Assembly (NCBI GenBank): GCA_015069625.1
Contig: SVIE01000003.1
Coordinates: forward strand, 1 to 58,784
Length of the DNA stretch: 58,784 nt
From: Clostridiales bacterium
GTDB lineage: Bacteria; Bacillota; Clostridia; Christensenellales; Borkfalkiaceae
Direction: 5' to 3'
Of the stretch, positions 7,029-15,947 are shown one piece after another (the first letter of the stretch is position 1; each line of letters begins with the position of its first letter). The position numbers and the translations under genes were made by a program. The notes under the pieces were generated by a model. It ran no database searches. It saw only the letters and a program-made list of their open reading frames with translations, and was not told where the DNA came from.

Positions 7029-8906
7029 TTATTCAGCGGTGAAATATTTGCCTGCTTGTTGATAGTAGTAACTAGCATTTTCAACTACTAAACCAAGAAT
7101 TTCATCCTTCTTGTATCCTTCTTTTGCAAGCGCATCAAGAATATCAACCGTTGCTTCATAATCATCACGAAGTTCTTCTTTTGCTGTTTCAGATAAACCA
7201 TTAAATCCTTCAAACGCTTCAAGGATAATGCTAACGTCAACTGCTTTAAGATACTTTTTGTAAAGTGCAAGCGTATCTTTATTTACCATGTTCTTTTGTG
7301 CGTCGGTAAGTTCTTCGTATGCTTCCTTAGCAACGTTAAGAACTTCCATTGACGTATATTTTCCAGCAGAATCTTTTACGTTAAGAATAACCTTTCCGTT
7401 AGAAAGTCCCGTGGTTACGTTTGCAACTTTTGCTTCAAATAACGATACGGTATCGGCATCTGTCATTTTTGCAATAACTTTTGTGTTTTTAAGAGCAACG
7501 TAAGTGGTTTTGCCTTGATCGTTTTTGCTTTCGTCAAGTTCTGCGTTAAGCGCAACGTAGCCTACGTATGAAAGACCGGTTGCAGATGCGTCAATATAGA
7601 AAACCTTTCCGAATAAAACTTGTGGCTTGTACCAGTCGGTTGCAATCTTACCTTCAGAAACGTACTGTTCGGTTATATCCGCACCAACCGTTTCGTCAAC
7701 GTTTTTAACTTTTAATCTAGAAAGTCTATCATCACTATTCTTATAATAGATATAATCACCTTCTACAAAATAAAGCGTACCAACCTTTTCTGCCTTTGCA
7801 ACAACCTTTTCTGCGAGTTTGTTATCCCCAACAAGGGTAGTTGTTCTAATATATTCGTCTTTAACGTAATATGCTTCGGTTAAACTTTCAATAACCGTTG
7901 TATCTGCAAGAAGAGTAGCGTTATTCACAACTTGCATATTTCCCTTTGCATGTAAATCTGCCGTTGTGATTGCATACGTTTTAGACGTATCAACAGAAGT
8001 GTTATCTGCTTCTTTAATAAATACGTACGGGCCAGAAACGTAAGATAAGGTGTATTTAACAGGAATTGCCTTGTCTCCGTTAAGAACGTTTACGCCTGCG
8101 CAATCGTCAACTTTTTCATCACCAACCTTGTAAGCATAAACTTTATTATAACTTTCGGTTTGTCTAACGTAAGATGCGCCAAGTAATTCCTTTTCTTCTG
8201 CGTTGAAATCTTTATCGTAAACGTTGGTGGTATAAATTACAACCGCACCGTCAACACCTTCTGCTTTTGCAAACTTATAAGATGCAAGCGTTTCACGTTT
8301 AACTTCTTCGCTAGTTTCAGCGATAACAACTTCAGTTTCCGTTGCCGTGTTAAAGTCAACGAGTCTGGTTTCTGCTTTGTCGTAATATACAATGTGAACG
8401 TTGCCTTCTGCGTCGTTTACCATTCTGTATTCGCAATCAAGTGAATCTACCGTAAAGAACGTTTTTGTTTCAGACCCGTCGAGTTTGGTTTTAGCAAACG
8501 TCAACATGTCTTTTGCAATTACGCCTTGAGAGTTGGTATCCGTGCTGGGCGTTCCGTAATAAACGTAATCACCAGAAATGAACAAGCCTGCGTTGTAATC
8601 TTTTGCAACGAATAACTTTGGAACAACAAGTTCGGTTTTTGTTAAGTCTGTTTTTTTCGCTGCCATGAGCGCACCTTTAACAGGCGTTCCAAAAGAGTTG
8701 CTTTCTTCACTATCCCCTACACCGTTGATGTAGTAAAGATAATTGTCTGTTTCTGCAACGAAACCGTAAGTGGATTTAACTGCGCCCCAGTCTTTAAGCG
8801 TTACGTCATCCTTGTTCCACGAAGAAGTTCCGCATGCGAAAAGTCCGGTGCAAAGCAAACATACGCTAAGAATAGCCACAATAATTTTCACAAAACCTTT
8901 TTTCAT
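7029..8906 (-). CDS. Large surface lipoprotein, probable beta-propeller (DUF5050-like)
   Basis: 625 residues. A signal peptide with lipobox LFAC places the lipidated cysteine at residue 25. The mature part has repeated segments of the type YLYYING, YVYYGTPS, YIYYKN-D-RLSRLKV, the pattern of DUF5050-like beta-propeller surface proteins. The C-terminal 130 residues are helical and acidic (LTDAQKNMVN...LSETAKEEL), resembling the helical repeat found at the end of many clostridial surface proteins. It is probably exposed on the outer face of the membrane. Ligand unknown. Monocistronic. Confidence 0.75.
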   Translation of the reverse strand: MKKGFVKIIVAILSVCLLCTGLFACGTSSWNKDDVTLKDWGAVKSTYGFVAETDNYLYYINGVGDSEESNSFGTPVKGALMAAKKTDLTKTELVVPKLFVAKDYNAGLFISGDYVYYGTPSTDTNSQGVIAKDMLTFAKTKLDGSETKTFFTVDSLDCEYRMVNDAEGNVHIVYYDKAETRLVDFNTATETEVVIAETSEEVKRETLASYKFAKAEGVDGAVVIYTTNVYDKDFNAEEKELLGASYVRQTESYNKVYAYKVGDEKVDDCAGVNVLNGDKAIPVKYTLSYVSGPYVFIKEADNTSVDTSKTYAITTADLHAKGNMQVVNNATLLADTTVIESLTEAYYVKDEYIRTTTLVGDNKLAEKVVAKAEKVGTLYFVEGDYIYYKNSDDRLSRLKVKNVDETVGADITEQYVSEGKIATDWYKPQVLFGKVFYIDASATGLSYVGYVALNAELDESKNDQGKTTYVALKNTKVIAKMTDADTVSLFEAKVANVTTGLSNGKVILNVKDSAGKYTSMEVLNVAKEAYEELTDAQKNMVNKDTLALYKKYLKAVDVSIILEAFEGFNGLSETAKEELRDDYEATVDILDALAKEGYKKDEILGLVVENASYYYQQAGKYFTAE

Positions 8907-9051
8907 AAAAACTCCGTTTTGTCAGGGAAGTTTTCGACACTTCCCGAATATAACTAATAATACAGTATTACTTATTATATACTATCTTCTCTCGTTTTGC
9001 AATTATTTTTCCGACTTTTTAAGTGGATTTTAATTTTATGGAGCGCAAAAA

Positions 9052-9348
9052 ATGGATAAATTCGGTATTTTTAAATTGTTAAGTTCGTTTATGGATTTTT
9101 ATTCTAAGAATAAAAACACTAATTCTAACACGGAAAATTCTAATTCTTCCCCTTCATTAAACCTTTCAAACGTGCTTTCTTCCTTGTTTGGAAAAGACAA
9201 TTCGCAATCACAACCGCTAGAAAATTCACAAGTACCGCAAAAACAAAAAACTTCCACGCAAGAAGTAACGGCTAAACCGCCCTTGCAAAATAAAATGCTT
9301 GCGGTTATGACTTCGCACGATAATTTCGTTAAGCGGGTGAAAAAATAG
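9052..9348 (+). CDS. Small low-complexity protein, unknown
   Basis: 98 residues with a GGAG site upstream. The centre (residues 20-75) is a Ser/Asn/Gln-rich linker; the two ends look conserved (FGIFKLLSSFMDFY and NKMLAVMTSHDNFVKRV), suggesting two short binding motifs joined by a flexible tether. No signal peptide or membrane segment. I do not recognise it. Confidence 0.6.
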   Translation: MDKFGIFKLLSSFMDFYSKNKNTNSNTENSNSSPSLNLSNVLSSLFGKDNSQSQPLENSQVPQKQKTSTQEVTAKPPLQNKMLAVMTSHDNFVKRVKK

Positions 9349-9394
9349 TTATTCTAATTAAATAGTTTTTGCTTATGGCTTTGCAAAGCAATAA

Positions 9395-9430
9395 AAATCC
9401 CGAATACCTTGACGGGATTCGGGATTTGTT
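9395..9430 (-). terminator. Terminator of the rplM-rpsI operon
   Basis: Stem AATCCCGAAT / ATTCGGGATT with a T-run on the minus strand, 25 bases past rpsI. Confidence 0.75.
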
Positions 9431-9451
9431 TGCAATAATAAGATAATCTGA

Positions 9452-9865
9452 TTATCTCTTTGAGAACTGTGGAGCACGACGAGCTTTCTTTAAGCCGTAT
9501 TTCTTTCTTTCCTTCATTCTGGAATCTCTGGTTAAGAAACCTGCTTTTTTGAGTTCTGCTCTGCTTTCGGGTTCTGCTTCTAAAAGTGCACGTGCAATAC
9601 CATGTCTAATTGCGCCTGCTTGACCGGTGTAACCGCCACCGCAAACGTTTACCATAACGTCATATTTAGCGTCCGTTTCAGTTAAAACAAGTGGTTGACG
9701 TACAATGAATTTTAAAGTGTCAAGTCCGAAATATTCGTCAAGACTCTTTTTGTTGATGGTGATAGTTCCGTCACCTGCGGGGATTAAACGAACACGAGCA
9801 ACAGCTTTCTTTCTTCTGCCCGTTCCCCAATATTGAACTTTTTTCTTACTGGTACTTCTTGCCAT
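9452..9865 (-). CDS. rpsI: 30S ribosomal protein S9
   Basis: 137 residues. Recognised by [16 protein letters not shown], the [19 protein letters not shown] segment and the basic C-terminal tail ending APQFSKR, which reaches the ribosomal P site. It follows rplM on the same strand, as in nearly all bacteria. Confidence 0.97.
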   Translation of the reverse strand: MARSTSKKKVQYWGTGRRKKAVARVRLIPAGDGTITINKKSLDEYFGLDTLKFIVRQPLVLTETDAKYDVMVNVCGGGYTGQAGAIRHGIARALLEAEPESRAELKKAGFLTRDSRMKERKKYGLKKARRAPQFSKR

Positions 9866-9877
9866 GATTACACCTCA

Positions 9878-10309
9878 TTAAACCAATTTAAGAATTTCGG
9901 GCTTTTGAGCCTGATGATTGTGTTCCGCACCCTTATAAACTTTGAGTTTGGTAATCATCTTTCTGCCAAGACTGTTCTTGGGGAGCATGCCCTTAACTGC
10001 TTCGTAAACGGCTAAATCAGATTTGGTTTCCATTAAAGTTTTATACTGAATGGATTTTAAACCACCGATGTGGCCGGTATGATATCTGTAATATTTCTTT
10101 TCTAATTTCTTACCCGTCAATACAACTTTATCGGTATTGATGATTATAACGAAATCCCCCGTATCAACGTTAGGCGTGAAGGTGGGTTTGTTTTTGCCAC
10201 GAAGAACGGATGCTACTTTGGAAGCAAGTCTACCAAGTGCAACGCCTTCTGCATCTACTACGTACCACTTTCTCACTACGTTTTCAGCGTGAGCCATATA
10301 GGTTTTCAT
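9878..10309 (-). CDS. rplM: 50S ribosomal protein L13
   Basis: 143 residues from the ATG at 10307-10309, which has AAGGAGAAC upstream; the frame extends further but without a site. Recognised by [21 protein letters not shown] and [18 protein letters not shown]. It assembles early into the large subunit. First gene of the rplM-rpsI operon. Confidence 0.97.
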   Translation of the reverse strand: MKTYMAHAENVVRKWYVVDAEGVALGRLASKVASVLRGKNKPTFTPNVDTGDFVIIINTDKVVLTGKKLEKKYYRYHTGHIGGLKSIQYKTLMETKSDLAVYEAVKGMLPKNSLGRKMITKLKVYKGAEHNHQAQKPEILKLV

Positions 10310-10440
10310 AGTTGTTCTCCTTAAAATTTCTTTCTTTTGACGTTTATTAAAAATTCTTCTCGCACCGCACACGACTTTGGCACGAACGGGAGGGCTAATC
10401 CCTTAAATCCGAATTTTTCCTTATAAACACTACCATATAT
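10310..10440 (-). promoter_or_regulatory. Possible L13 autoregulatory leader
   Basis: About 130 untranslated bases lie between a probable promoter (TTGACA complement at 10461-10466) and rplM. They contain G/C-rich stem-forming stretches (GGGATTAGCCCTCCC and GTGTGCGGTGCGAG on the minus strand). Firmicutes rplM-rpsI operons usually have an L13-binding leader here. The location fits, but I could not match the structure base by base. Confidence 0.45.
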
Positions 10441-10460
10441 TAAAATATTTACCGCTTTTT

Positions 10461-10656
10461 TGTCAAGCGTTTTTACGTGGTTTTTCCGTGTTTTTATTCA
10501 TATTTCGGACTATTTTATTTTTGTGAATTTCTCTAATACTATATATTGTGTTTGATTTTTTCAAAAACACAAATTTCTCGATTAAGTAGAGCCGTTCCAC
10601 GAATCATAGAATGGTTTTTCTTGACAATTTTACGCCTATCACTATAAAATAAAATC
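10461..10656. other. Divergent intergenic region between rplM and the XRE gene
   Basis: Together with the leader this makes a 347-base gene-free stretch. It contains the -35 of rplM on the minus strand and, at 10621-10648, the promoter of the XRE gene. Nothing else recognisable. Confidence 0.6.
10621..10648 (+). promoter_or_regulatory. Promoter of the XRE membrane regulator, leaderless arrangement
   Basis: TTGACA (10621-10626), 16-bp spacer, TATAAA (10643-10648). The start codon is at 10657, so the expected transcription start is at or within 2-3 bases of the ATG. No Shine-Dalgarno sequence can fit, so a leaderless mRNA is predicted. Confidence 0.7.
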
Positions 10657-12411
10657 ATGAACGCTATTGAAACAGGAAAAAAACTTAAAAAATTAAGATT
10701 AGAAAAGGGCTTAAAGCAAAGTGAACTTGCAAGTGCGCTTAACGTTTCCGATAAACTTATAAGCAAGTGGGAAACGGGAATAAGCGTGCCAAGTACGGAA
10801 TTTACTTTGATGCTTTGCGAGTTCTTCGATATTGACGTTAGCGAATTTTTAGGAACGAAAAATCAAACGCCTAAACGCAAAAAGGCTTTATCTAAAAAAC
10901 AAAAACTTGCCCTTTATATTAGCGGGGGTGTGCTTGCTTTTTATATCCTTTTTTCCTTAATTTACTTTGTTATAGTTCCATTTTCGTGCAAAACGGGTTG
11001 GCTAAACGATATAGACACACGCATTCAAAACGTGTTAGACCGTGGGTATTATTCATTTGAAATATCCGCCACCATTGATGGAAAAACCACTAAACAAACT
11101 GAAAATGCAAAAATTCAAGACGGGGTTTTATATTACGAACGTCTTTCACAAAGCGGTGGGGTTCTTTCTTCTATAGTCGGGAACGTTGAATATGATGGAA
11201 ACAAATCGTATAAAGTGTTTGATAAAACGCCCCAAAACTTATCCGAAATAATTTTTCACGCAGATAGTGACGACGAGATGGCGTCGCTTGTGAAAAACAT
11301 TGACGCAAATTATATATTGCAAACGGTAAACGGTTATAAGATGTCCGTTAAAGGCTTTTCCGTTTCTAACGCCGTAACGCATGGTAAGGTTATAGCAGAC
11401 GTAATATTTAACGGGGATTACTTTGAAAAACTTAATGTATACTTCACCCTTAAAAAGGATGGTAAATTTTTCGATTGCACGGGCTCTATTACGTTCGACC
11501 TTAACGCACCGCCAAAGGATATAACTTTATACGAACATTCTTATATTAAATGGAGCGTTCAACCCACTTATTCACTAAGCGAACTTACCGAAGAACAGTT
11601 GGGCGGAAAAATCACAACAAACCAAATTAATAATAATGGCTATCTTTTATCCGCTGGCGACAACCTTGTTTTTTGTGGTAATACTTCAGTTGATATTTAC
11701 GACGGTAAAACGCTTACCCTTAAAAAACAATTAGTTGACGTGATTGACGACGATATTTATAATATTTACACTAGAAATCGTTATACAACCGATACTCATC
11801 TTTATATTTCAGAAGACTATGATAATAAGATCCTAAAAATTGACCTAGAAACAGGGGAAACGGAAACGATTGTTTTGCCTGAGCCCGACCCTTCCTCTGT
11901 TTACGTGCTTCCAAACGGTAGTATATATTACTCTATTTACAACTGGGATGAAAATTCTTTTACCTTTGTAAACCATACGACAGGAAACACTATTTTAGGC
12001 GAACCATTGTTTTTTGACGGAACTTACGTTTATACGGAAATTTATGAAGATGCACCAAAGAATTTAACAATACGAAAATACGATATAAACGATAACCTTA
12101 TAGCAGAATTTAACAACCTTTCCGCAAGCCTTGGCGATAAAATCATTGCTTCCGACGACGAAAATTTTTATTTCAATTACGGGCAAATCGACGCTAGTTT
12201 TACTAACGGGCGTGGTTATATTTGGGTTAACAATTTCTCATCTGTTGTTTACGCAAAACATGGTAATCGTTTATTTTCAAATCGTGGCATAATTTACACG
12301 GATAAATTTATTCCGCCCATACCAATAAGCGATATTCTTAATGCTTTTGAACTTGATAATTATATCGTCTTAATCGACCGCAACAACACCTATTACAGCA
12401 TTGAAAAATAA
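10657..12411 (+). CDS. Membrane-anchored XRE regulator with large extracytoplasmic domain
   Basis: 584 residues: an N-terminal HTH_3 domain (residues 5-62, KLKKLRLEKGLKQSELASAL), a basic linker, one transmembrane helix (about 84-109) and about 470 extracytoplasmic residues. The outer part starts with an alpha/beta region and continues with beta-propeller-like repeats (residues 325-575; YLLSAGDNLVFCGN, DTHLYISEDYDNKILKIDLETG). The layout suggests a one-component sensor reading the cell surface and binding DNA directly. It sits antiparallel between rplM and truA, which are normally adjacent in Firmicutes, so it looks inserted. Ligand and targets unknown. Confidence 0.8.
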   Translation: MNAIETGKKLKKLRLEKGLKQSELASALNVSDKLISKWETGISVPSTEFTLMLCEFFDIDVSEFLGTKNQTPKRKKALSKKQKLALYISGGVLAFYILFSLIYFVIVPFSCKTGWLNDIDTRIQNVLDRGYYSFEISATIDGKTTKQTENAKIQDGVLYYERLSQSGGVLSSIVGNVEYDGNKSYKVFDKTPQNLSEIIFHADSDDEMASLVKNIDANYILQTVNGYKMSVKGFSVSNAVTHGKVIADVIFNGDYFEKLNVYFTLKKDGKFFDCTGSITFDLNAPPKDITLYEHSYIKWSVQPTYSLSELTEEQLGGKITTNQINNNGYLLSAGDNLVFCGNTSVDIYDGKTLTLKKQLVDVIDDDIYNIYTRNRYTTDTHLYISEDYDNKILKIDLETGETETIVLPEPDPSSVYVLPNGSIYYSIYNWDENSFTFVNHTTGNTILGEPLFFDGTYVYTEIYEDAPKNLTIRKYDINDNLIAEFNNLSASLGDKIIASDDENFYFNYGQIDASFTNGRGYIWVNNFSSVVYAKHGNRLFSNRGIIYTDKFIPPIPISDILNAFELDNYIVLIDRNNTYYSIEK

Positions 12412-12413
12412 AA

Positions 12414-12440
12414 AAACGCACCCACGGGGGTGCGTTTTTA
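12414..12440. terminator. Bidirectional terminator between the XRE gene and truA
   Basis: Stem AAACGCACCC / GGGTGCGTTT with flanking A- and T-runs between convergent genes. Confidence 0.85.
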
Positions 12441-12462
12441 CGTTTGCTTTGCGATATACATT

Positions 12463-13197
12463 TTAATACTCAACTTTTTCTAAGCATAACGCCTTTGCGG
12501 GAAGCGTTCTGCCAAGTTCTTCTCTTTTGCCTTCAATAAATGCTTTTTCTATATCTTCAACTTTTTTCTTTTTGTATCCAACGTCTAATAGTACGCCAAC
12601 GATTATCCTTACCATATTATATAAGAATCCGTTTCCACAAATTCTTATAATAAAATCGTCGTTCTTTCTTTCTATATCCACCGAATAAAGCGTTCTAATT
12701 GTTGTTTTAACCGAACTTCCAGAAGCGCAAAACGCTTTGAAATCATGCTCGCCGACAAACGCTTTCGCCCCCTTTTCCATAAGTGAAAAATCGGGCTCAT
12801 AATCAAGTTGAAAAGCATACCTATCTTTTAGCGGAATTAACGTTTTTGATACGTAAAGCGAATATTGATAGGTTTTTTTCTTTGCCGAACGGCAAGCGTT
12901 AAAATTATCTTCCGCTAGTTCACTTTTAATCACCTTAACGTCTTCTGGGAGTTTTGTGTTAAGCGCACGGGCAAAGTTTTGGGGCGGAATTGTGCAATCT
13001 TCTATATCGAAATGGGCAACCTGCGCTTTTGCATGCACGCCAGCATCAGTTCTGCCACTACCTGTTACCGAAACTCTTTTCCCCGTAAGCAAAAAAACGG
13101 CTTCTTCAACCGTTTGTTGCACGGTTCTGCCTTTCGTTTGTTTTTGCCAACCGTTAAAGTTTGTTCCGTCGTAGTTCAAAAAGAGTTTTATTCTCAT
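12463..13197 (-). CDS. truA: tRNA pseudouridine(38-40) synthase
   Basis: 244 residues. TruA converts uridines 38-40 of the anticodon arm to pseudouridine. The catalytic Asp is in SGRTDAGVHAKAQVAHF, the hallmark motif, and RICGNGFLYNMVRIIVG is the typical C-terminal motif. Its ATG overlaps the stop of ecfT by four bases, so it is co-translated with the ECF transporter genes. Confidence 0.95.
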   Translation of the reverse strand: MRIKLFLNYDGTNFNGWQKQTKGRTVQQTVEEAVFLLTGKRVSVTGSGRTDAGVHAKAQVAHFDIEDCTIPPQNFARALNTKLPEDVKVIKSELAEDNFNACRSAKKKTYQYSLYVSKTLIPLKDRYAFQLDYEPDFSLMEKGAKAFVGEHDFKAFCASGSSVKTTIRTLYSVDIERKNDDFIIRICGNGFLYNMVRIIVGVLLDVGYKKKKVEDIEKAFIEGKREELGRTLPAKALCLEKVEY

Positions 13198-14021
13198 ACA
13201 ACCACCGCCAAAACAATATAAAATTTATTCAAAAAGATTACACCTGTGATAAGTCCTGCCATCAATATCGTGCCAAGTAAATCACGATACGATAGTTTCA
13301 TTTTCTTATACTTTGTTCTATTCTTACTGCCTGCATAACACCTTGCGTCCATAGCGTCGGCAAGTTCGTCTGCACGACGGAATGAACTTATTAAAAGGGG
13401 AATAAGCACGGGAATAAGCGCTTTTGCACGCTTGAAAATGTTTCCACTTTCAAAGTCCGCCCCCCTTGCTTTTTGCGCTTTTATAATTCTATCCGTTTCG
13501 TCTAAAAGGGTTGGAATAAATCTAAGAGCAATCGACATTATAAGCGCAAATTCATGCACGGGGAATTTTATCCATTTAAGCGGATACAATAAACTTTCAA
13601 TTCCGTCTGCAAGTTCCACAGGCGAAGTGGTGAAAGTTAAAAGTGATGCGCCTAATATTATAAGCGTTATTCTTGCAGCGATAAAGCCTGCATTAAGAAG
13701 TCCTATATCAGTTATTTTGAAAATCCACCACTCTGCAAGAAGCGTTCCGTTGTTGTTAAAAAATATCTGCAACACAGCAGAAAATACTATAAAGAAGATA
13801 ATTACCTTGATGCTTTTAAGCATCTTCAAAATGGGAACTTTTGCAAGCACGGTTGCTACTATTAAAAATAATAAGCATGCTACAAAACCTAAAAAGTGGA
13901 AAGATTGCACCAAGAATACGGCAACGATATACGCTATGGTTAGCAAAAGTTTCACCCTTGCATCCATATTGTGAACGAACGATTTTGTGGGATAATACTG
14001 CCCGAAAGTTACGTCTTTCAT
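13194..14021 (-). CDS. ecfT: ECF transporter transmembrane subunit EcfT
   Basis: 275 residues with several hydrophobic helices and the two Ala-Arg-Gly coupling signatures typical of EcfT (KAQKARGADFESG and the ADAMDARCYAG segment) that contact the ATPases. With EcfA1/EcfA2 it forms the energising module that serves substrate-binding S proteins for vitamins and metal ions. It overlaps ecfA2 upstream and truA downstream by four bases each. No S component is encoded nearby, so this is the shared (group II) module. Confidence 0.93.
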   Translation of the reverse strand: MKDVTFGQYYPTKSFVHNMDARVKLLLTIAYIVAVFLVQSFHFLGFVACLLFLIVATVLAKVPILKMLKSIKVIIFFIVFSAVLQIFFNNNGTLLAEWWIFKITDIGLLNAGFIAARITLIILGASLLTFTTSPVELADGIESLLYPLKWIKFPVHEFALIMSIALRFIPTLLDETDRIIKAQKARGADFESGNIFKRAKALIPVLIPLLISSFRRADELADAMDARCYAGSKNRTKYKKMKLSYRDLLGTILMAGLITGVIFLNKFYIVLAVVV

Positions 14022-14887
14022 GCCCTATCCCCCCTTTCCTGCAACGTTTCAGCCACTTTTTCTATGAAATCAGAAGTGGTCAAATCGCAGTCTATATCAA
14101 TACCTGCTTCCTTTAACTGGTCTGTAACGAAAGAAGTTAACGGCAAACCAAGTCCGCTATTTTGCACTTCTTCTTTTGCAAAAACTTGCTTGGGTGTTCC
14201 TTCGGCAATAATTTCGCCATGCGAAAATACCGCTACTTTTGTGCAGTTTTCCGCAACGAAATCCATATCGTGCGAAACGATTATTATTGTTTTAACAAAC
14301 TTGCTTTTAAGGGTGTGCAAAAGTGCGGTGAAATCTCTTTTCCCTTCAGGGTCTAATCCTGCAACCGGCTCGTCTAAAATAAGCACTTCGGGTTTAGTTA
14401 CGATAACCCCTGCAATAGCCACTCTTCTCTTTTGTCCGCCTGATAAATCAAAGGGGGAAACGTCTTTATATTTTTCGTAGTTAAGCCCCACGCTCTCCAT
14501 TGCTTCTTTAACGGCAACAAGGCGTTCTTCTTCCTTCATTTCTGGGCAAAAATTTTTAAGTCCAAACGCAATATCATCAAACACCGTTTCTGCAAAAAGT
14601 TGATATTCTGGGTATTGGAAAACCATGCCCACTTTTGAACGCAATTTCTTAAAATCGCACTTCTTATCCGTTAAATCAAACTCACCTACGGTGAGTTTTC
14701 CATAATTTTTTTCAACTTTTATAAGTCCGTTTATATGCTGAATAAAGGTGGATTTTCCGCTACCGGTATGACCGATAATTCCGTAAAATTCCCCTTCGTC
14801 GATTTGCAAATTTATATTGTTTAGCGCACGGAAAGAAAGCCGTCCGCTACCGTAAACGTAACTTAAATTTTCCGCTTTAACGAACAT
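14018..14887 (-). CDS. ecfA2: ECF transporter ATPase EcfA2
   Basis: 289 residues. ABC ATPase with Walker A GHTGSGKST, Q-loop region VGMVFQYPEYQLFAETV, signature LSGGQKRRVAIAG and Walker B VLILDEPVAGLDP. The YPEYQLF Q-loop and the C-terminal extension are characteristic of EcfA proteins. Overlaps ecfA1 by 25 bases. Confidence 0.94.
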   Translation of the reverse strand: MFVKAENLSYVYGSGRLSFRALNNINLQIDEGEFYGIIGHTGSGKSTFIQHINGLIKVEKNYGKLTVGEFDLTDKKCDFKKLRSKVGMVFQYPEYQLFAETVFDDIAFGLKNFCPEMKEEERLVAVKEAMESVGLNYEKYKDVSPFDLSGGQKRRVAIAGVIVTKPEVLILDEPVAGLDPEGKRDFTALLHTLKSKFVKTIIIVSHDMDFVAENCTKVAVFSHGEIIAEGTPKQVFAKEEVQNSGLGLPLTSFVTDQLKEAGIDIDCDLTTSDFIEKVAETLQERGDRA

Positions 14888-15696
14888 AATTCCTCCGCCA
14901 AATCTTCACGTGTTAAGATACCTTCTTTAAGTGGCAAACCACGTGAAATAAGTTCTTCCGAAATGCGCATTGCAAGCGGAAGTTCTAAACCTAATTTTTT
15001 AATCTTTTCTTTTTCGGAAAAAATACGCCTTGGCGTGCCTTCCATGGCAATTTTTCCATTTTGCATAACGATAACACGATCGGCATCTAAAATTTCATCC
15101 ATATAGTGCGTAATCGTGATAACCGTAACACCGTGAACAGCGTTAAGTTCTCTAACAGTATCTAAAACTTCTTTTCTGCCCTTTGGGTCAAGCATAGCAG
15201 TTGATTCGTCAAGCACCAAAATTTCAGGTTTTAACGCTAAAACGCCTGCGATTGCAATTCTTTGTTTTTGCCCACCCGATAAGTGCATAGGTGAAGAGTG
15301 GCGATATTCTTGCATACCAACCGCATTTAAGGCGTAATCTATCCTTTCACCTATCTCTTTTCTCGGAATGCCTAAGTTTTCAGGGCCGAACGCCACGTCG
15401 TCTTCCACGATAGACGCAACGATTTGGTTATCAGGATTTTGGAACACCACTCCCACACGTTTTCTTATCTCGAAAAGTTGCTTTTTGTTGGCAGAAGAAT
15501 ACTCGTCAACCGTAACGCTTCCCTTGTCTGGAATTAAAAGTGCGTTTAAAAGTTTTGCGAGCGTACTCTTACCGCTTCCGTTTTTTCCGATAACGGCAAC
15601 ATATTCCCCCTTTTCGATTTGTAAAGAGACGTCCTTAATCACGTTTATTTTTTTGTCGTATGAAAACGTTACGTTTTCAAGTTTTGCAAGTGGCAT
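14863..15696 (-). CDS. ecfA1: ECF transporter ATPase EcfA1
   Basis: 277 residues. Walker A GKNGSGKST, Q-loop VVFQNPDNQIVASIVEDDVAFGPEN, signature LSGGQKQRIAIAG and Walker B ILVLDESTAMLDP. The second glutamate of Walker B is kept (DES). First gene of the ecfA1-ecfA2-ecfT-truA operon; a promoter lies 45 bases upstream. Confidence 0.94.
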   Translation of the reverse strand: MPLAKLENVTFSYDKKINVIKDVSLQIEKGEYVAVIGKNGSGKSTLAKLLNALLIPDKGSVTVDEYSSANKKQLFEIRKRVGVVFQNPDNQIVASIVEDDVAFGPENLGIPRKEIGERIDYALNAVGMQEYRHSSPMHLSGGQKQRIAIAGVLALKPEILVLDESTAMLDPKGRKEVLDTVRELNAVHGVTVITITHYMDEILDADRVIVMQNGKIAMEGTPRRIFSEKEKIKKLGLELPLAMRISEELISRGLPLKEGILTREDLAEELCSLKRKI

Positions 15697-15741
15697 CTTT
15701 TTTATCCTTACGGCTTTCGCCTTAATTTACAATTAACTTTT

Positions 15742-15770
15742 ATTATACCAAAATCGTTAGACTTTTACAA
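15742..15770 (-). promoter_or_regulatory. Promoter of the ecf-truA operon
   Basis: On the minus strand TTGTAA (15765-15770), 17-bp spacer, TATAAT (15742-15747). In many Firmicutes rplQ precedes ecfA1; here the operon starts with ecfA1. Confidence 0.7.
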
Positions 15771-15840
15771 GCAAACGACGACATTTTTTGGTTTTATTCG
15801 ATTTTTCACCCCAAAGAATAAGAAAAATTTTTTCTTTCTA

Positions 15841-15869
15841 TTGACTTAGCCTGCGTCGATATGTATAAT
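15841..15869 (+). promoter_or_regulatory. Promoter of the PFOR gene
   Basis: TTGACT (15841-15846), 17-bp spacer, TATAAT (15864-15869), then a leader of about 70 bases and a CGGAGGT ribosome binding site. Confidence 0.8.
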
Positions 15870-15947
15870 ATATTGTTGAGTTTTACTTATAGTATAACTT
15901 TTTAATATTTAAAAAACCTTAAACTTTAAGGATTCGGAGGTATATTC

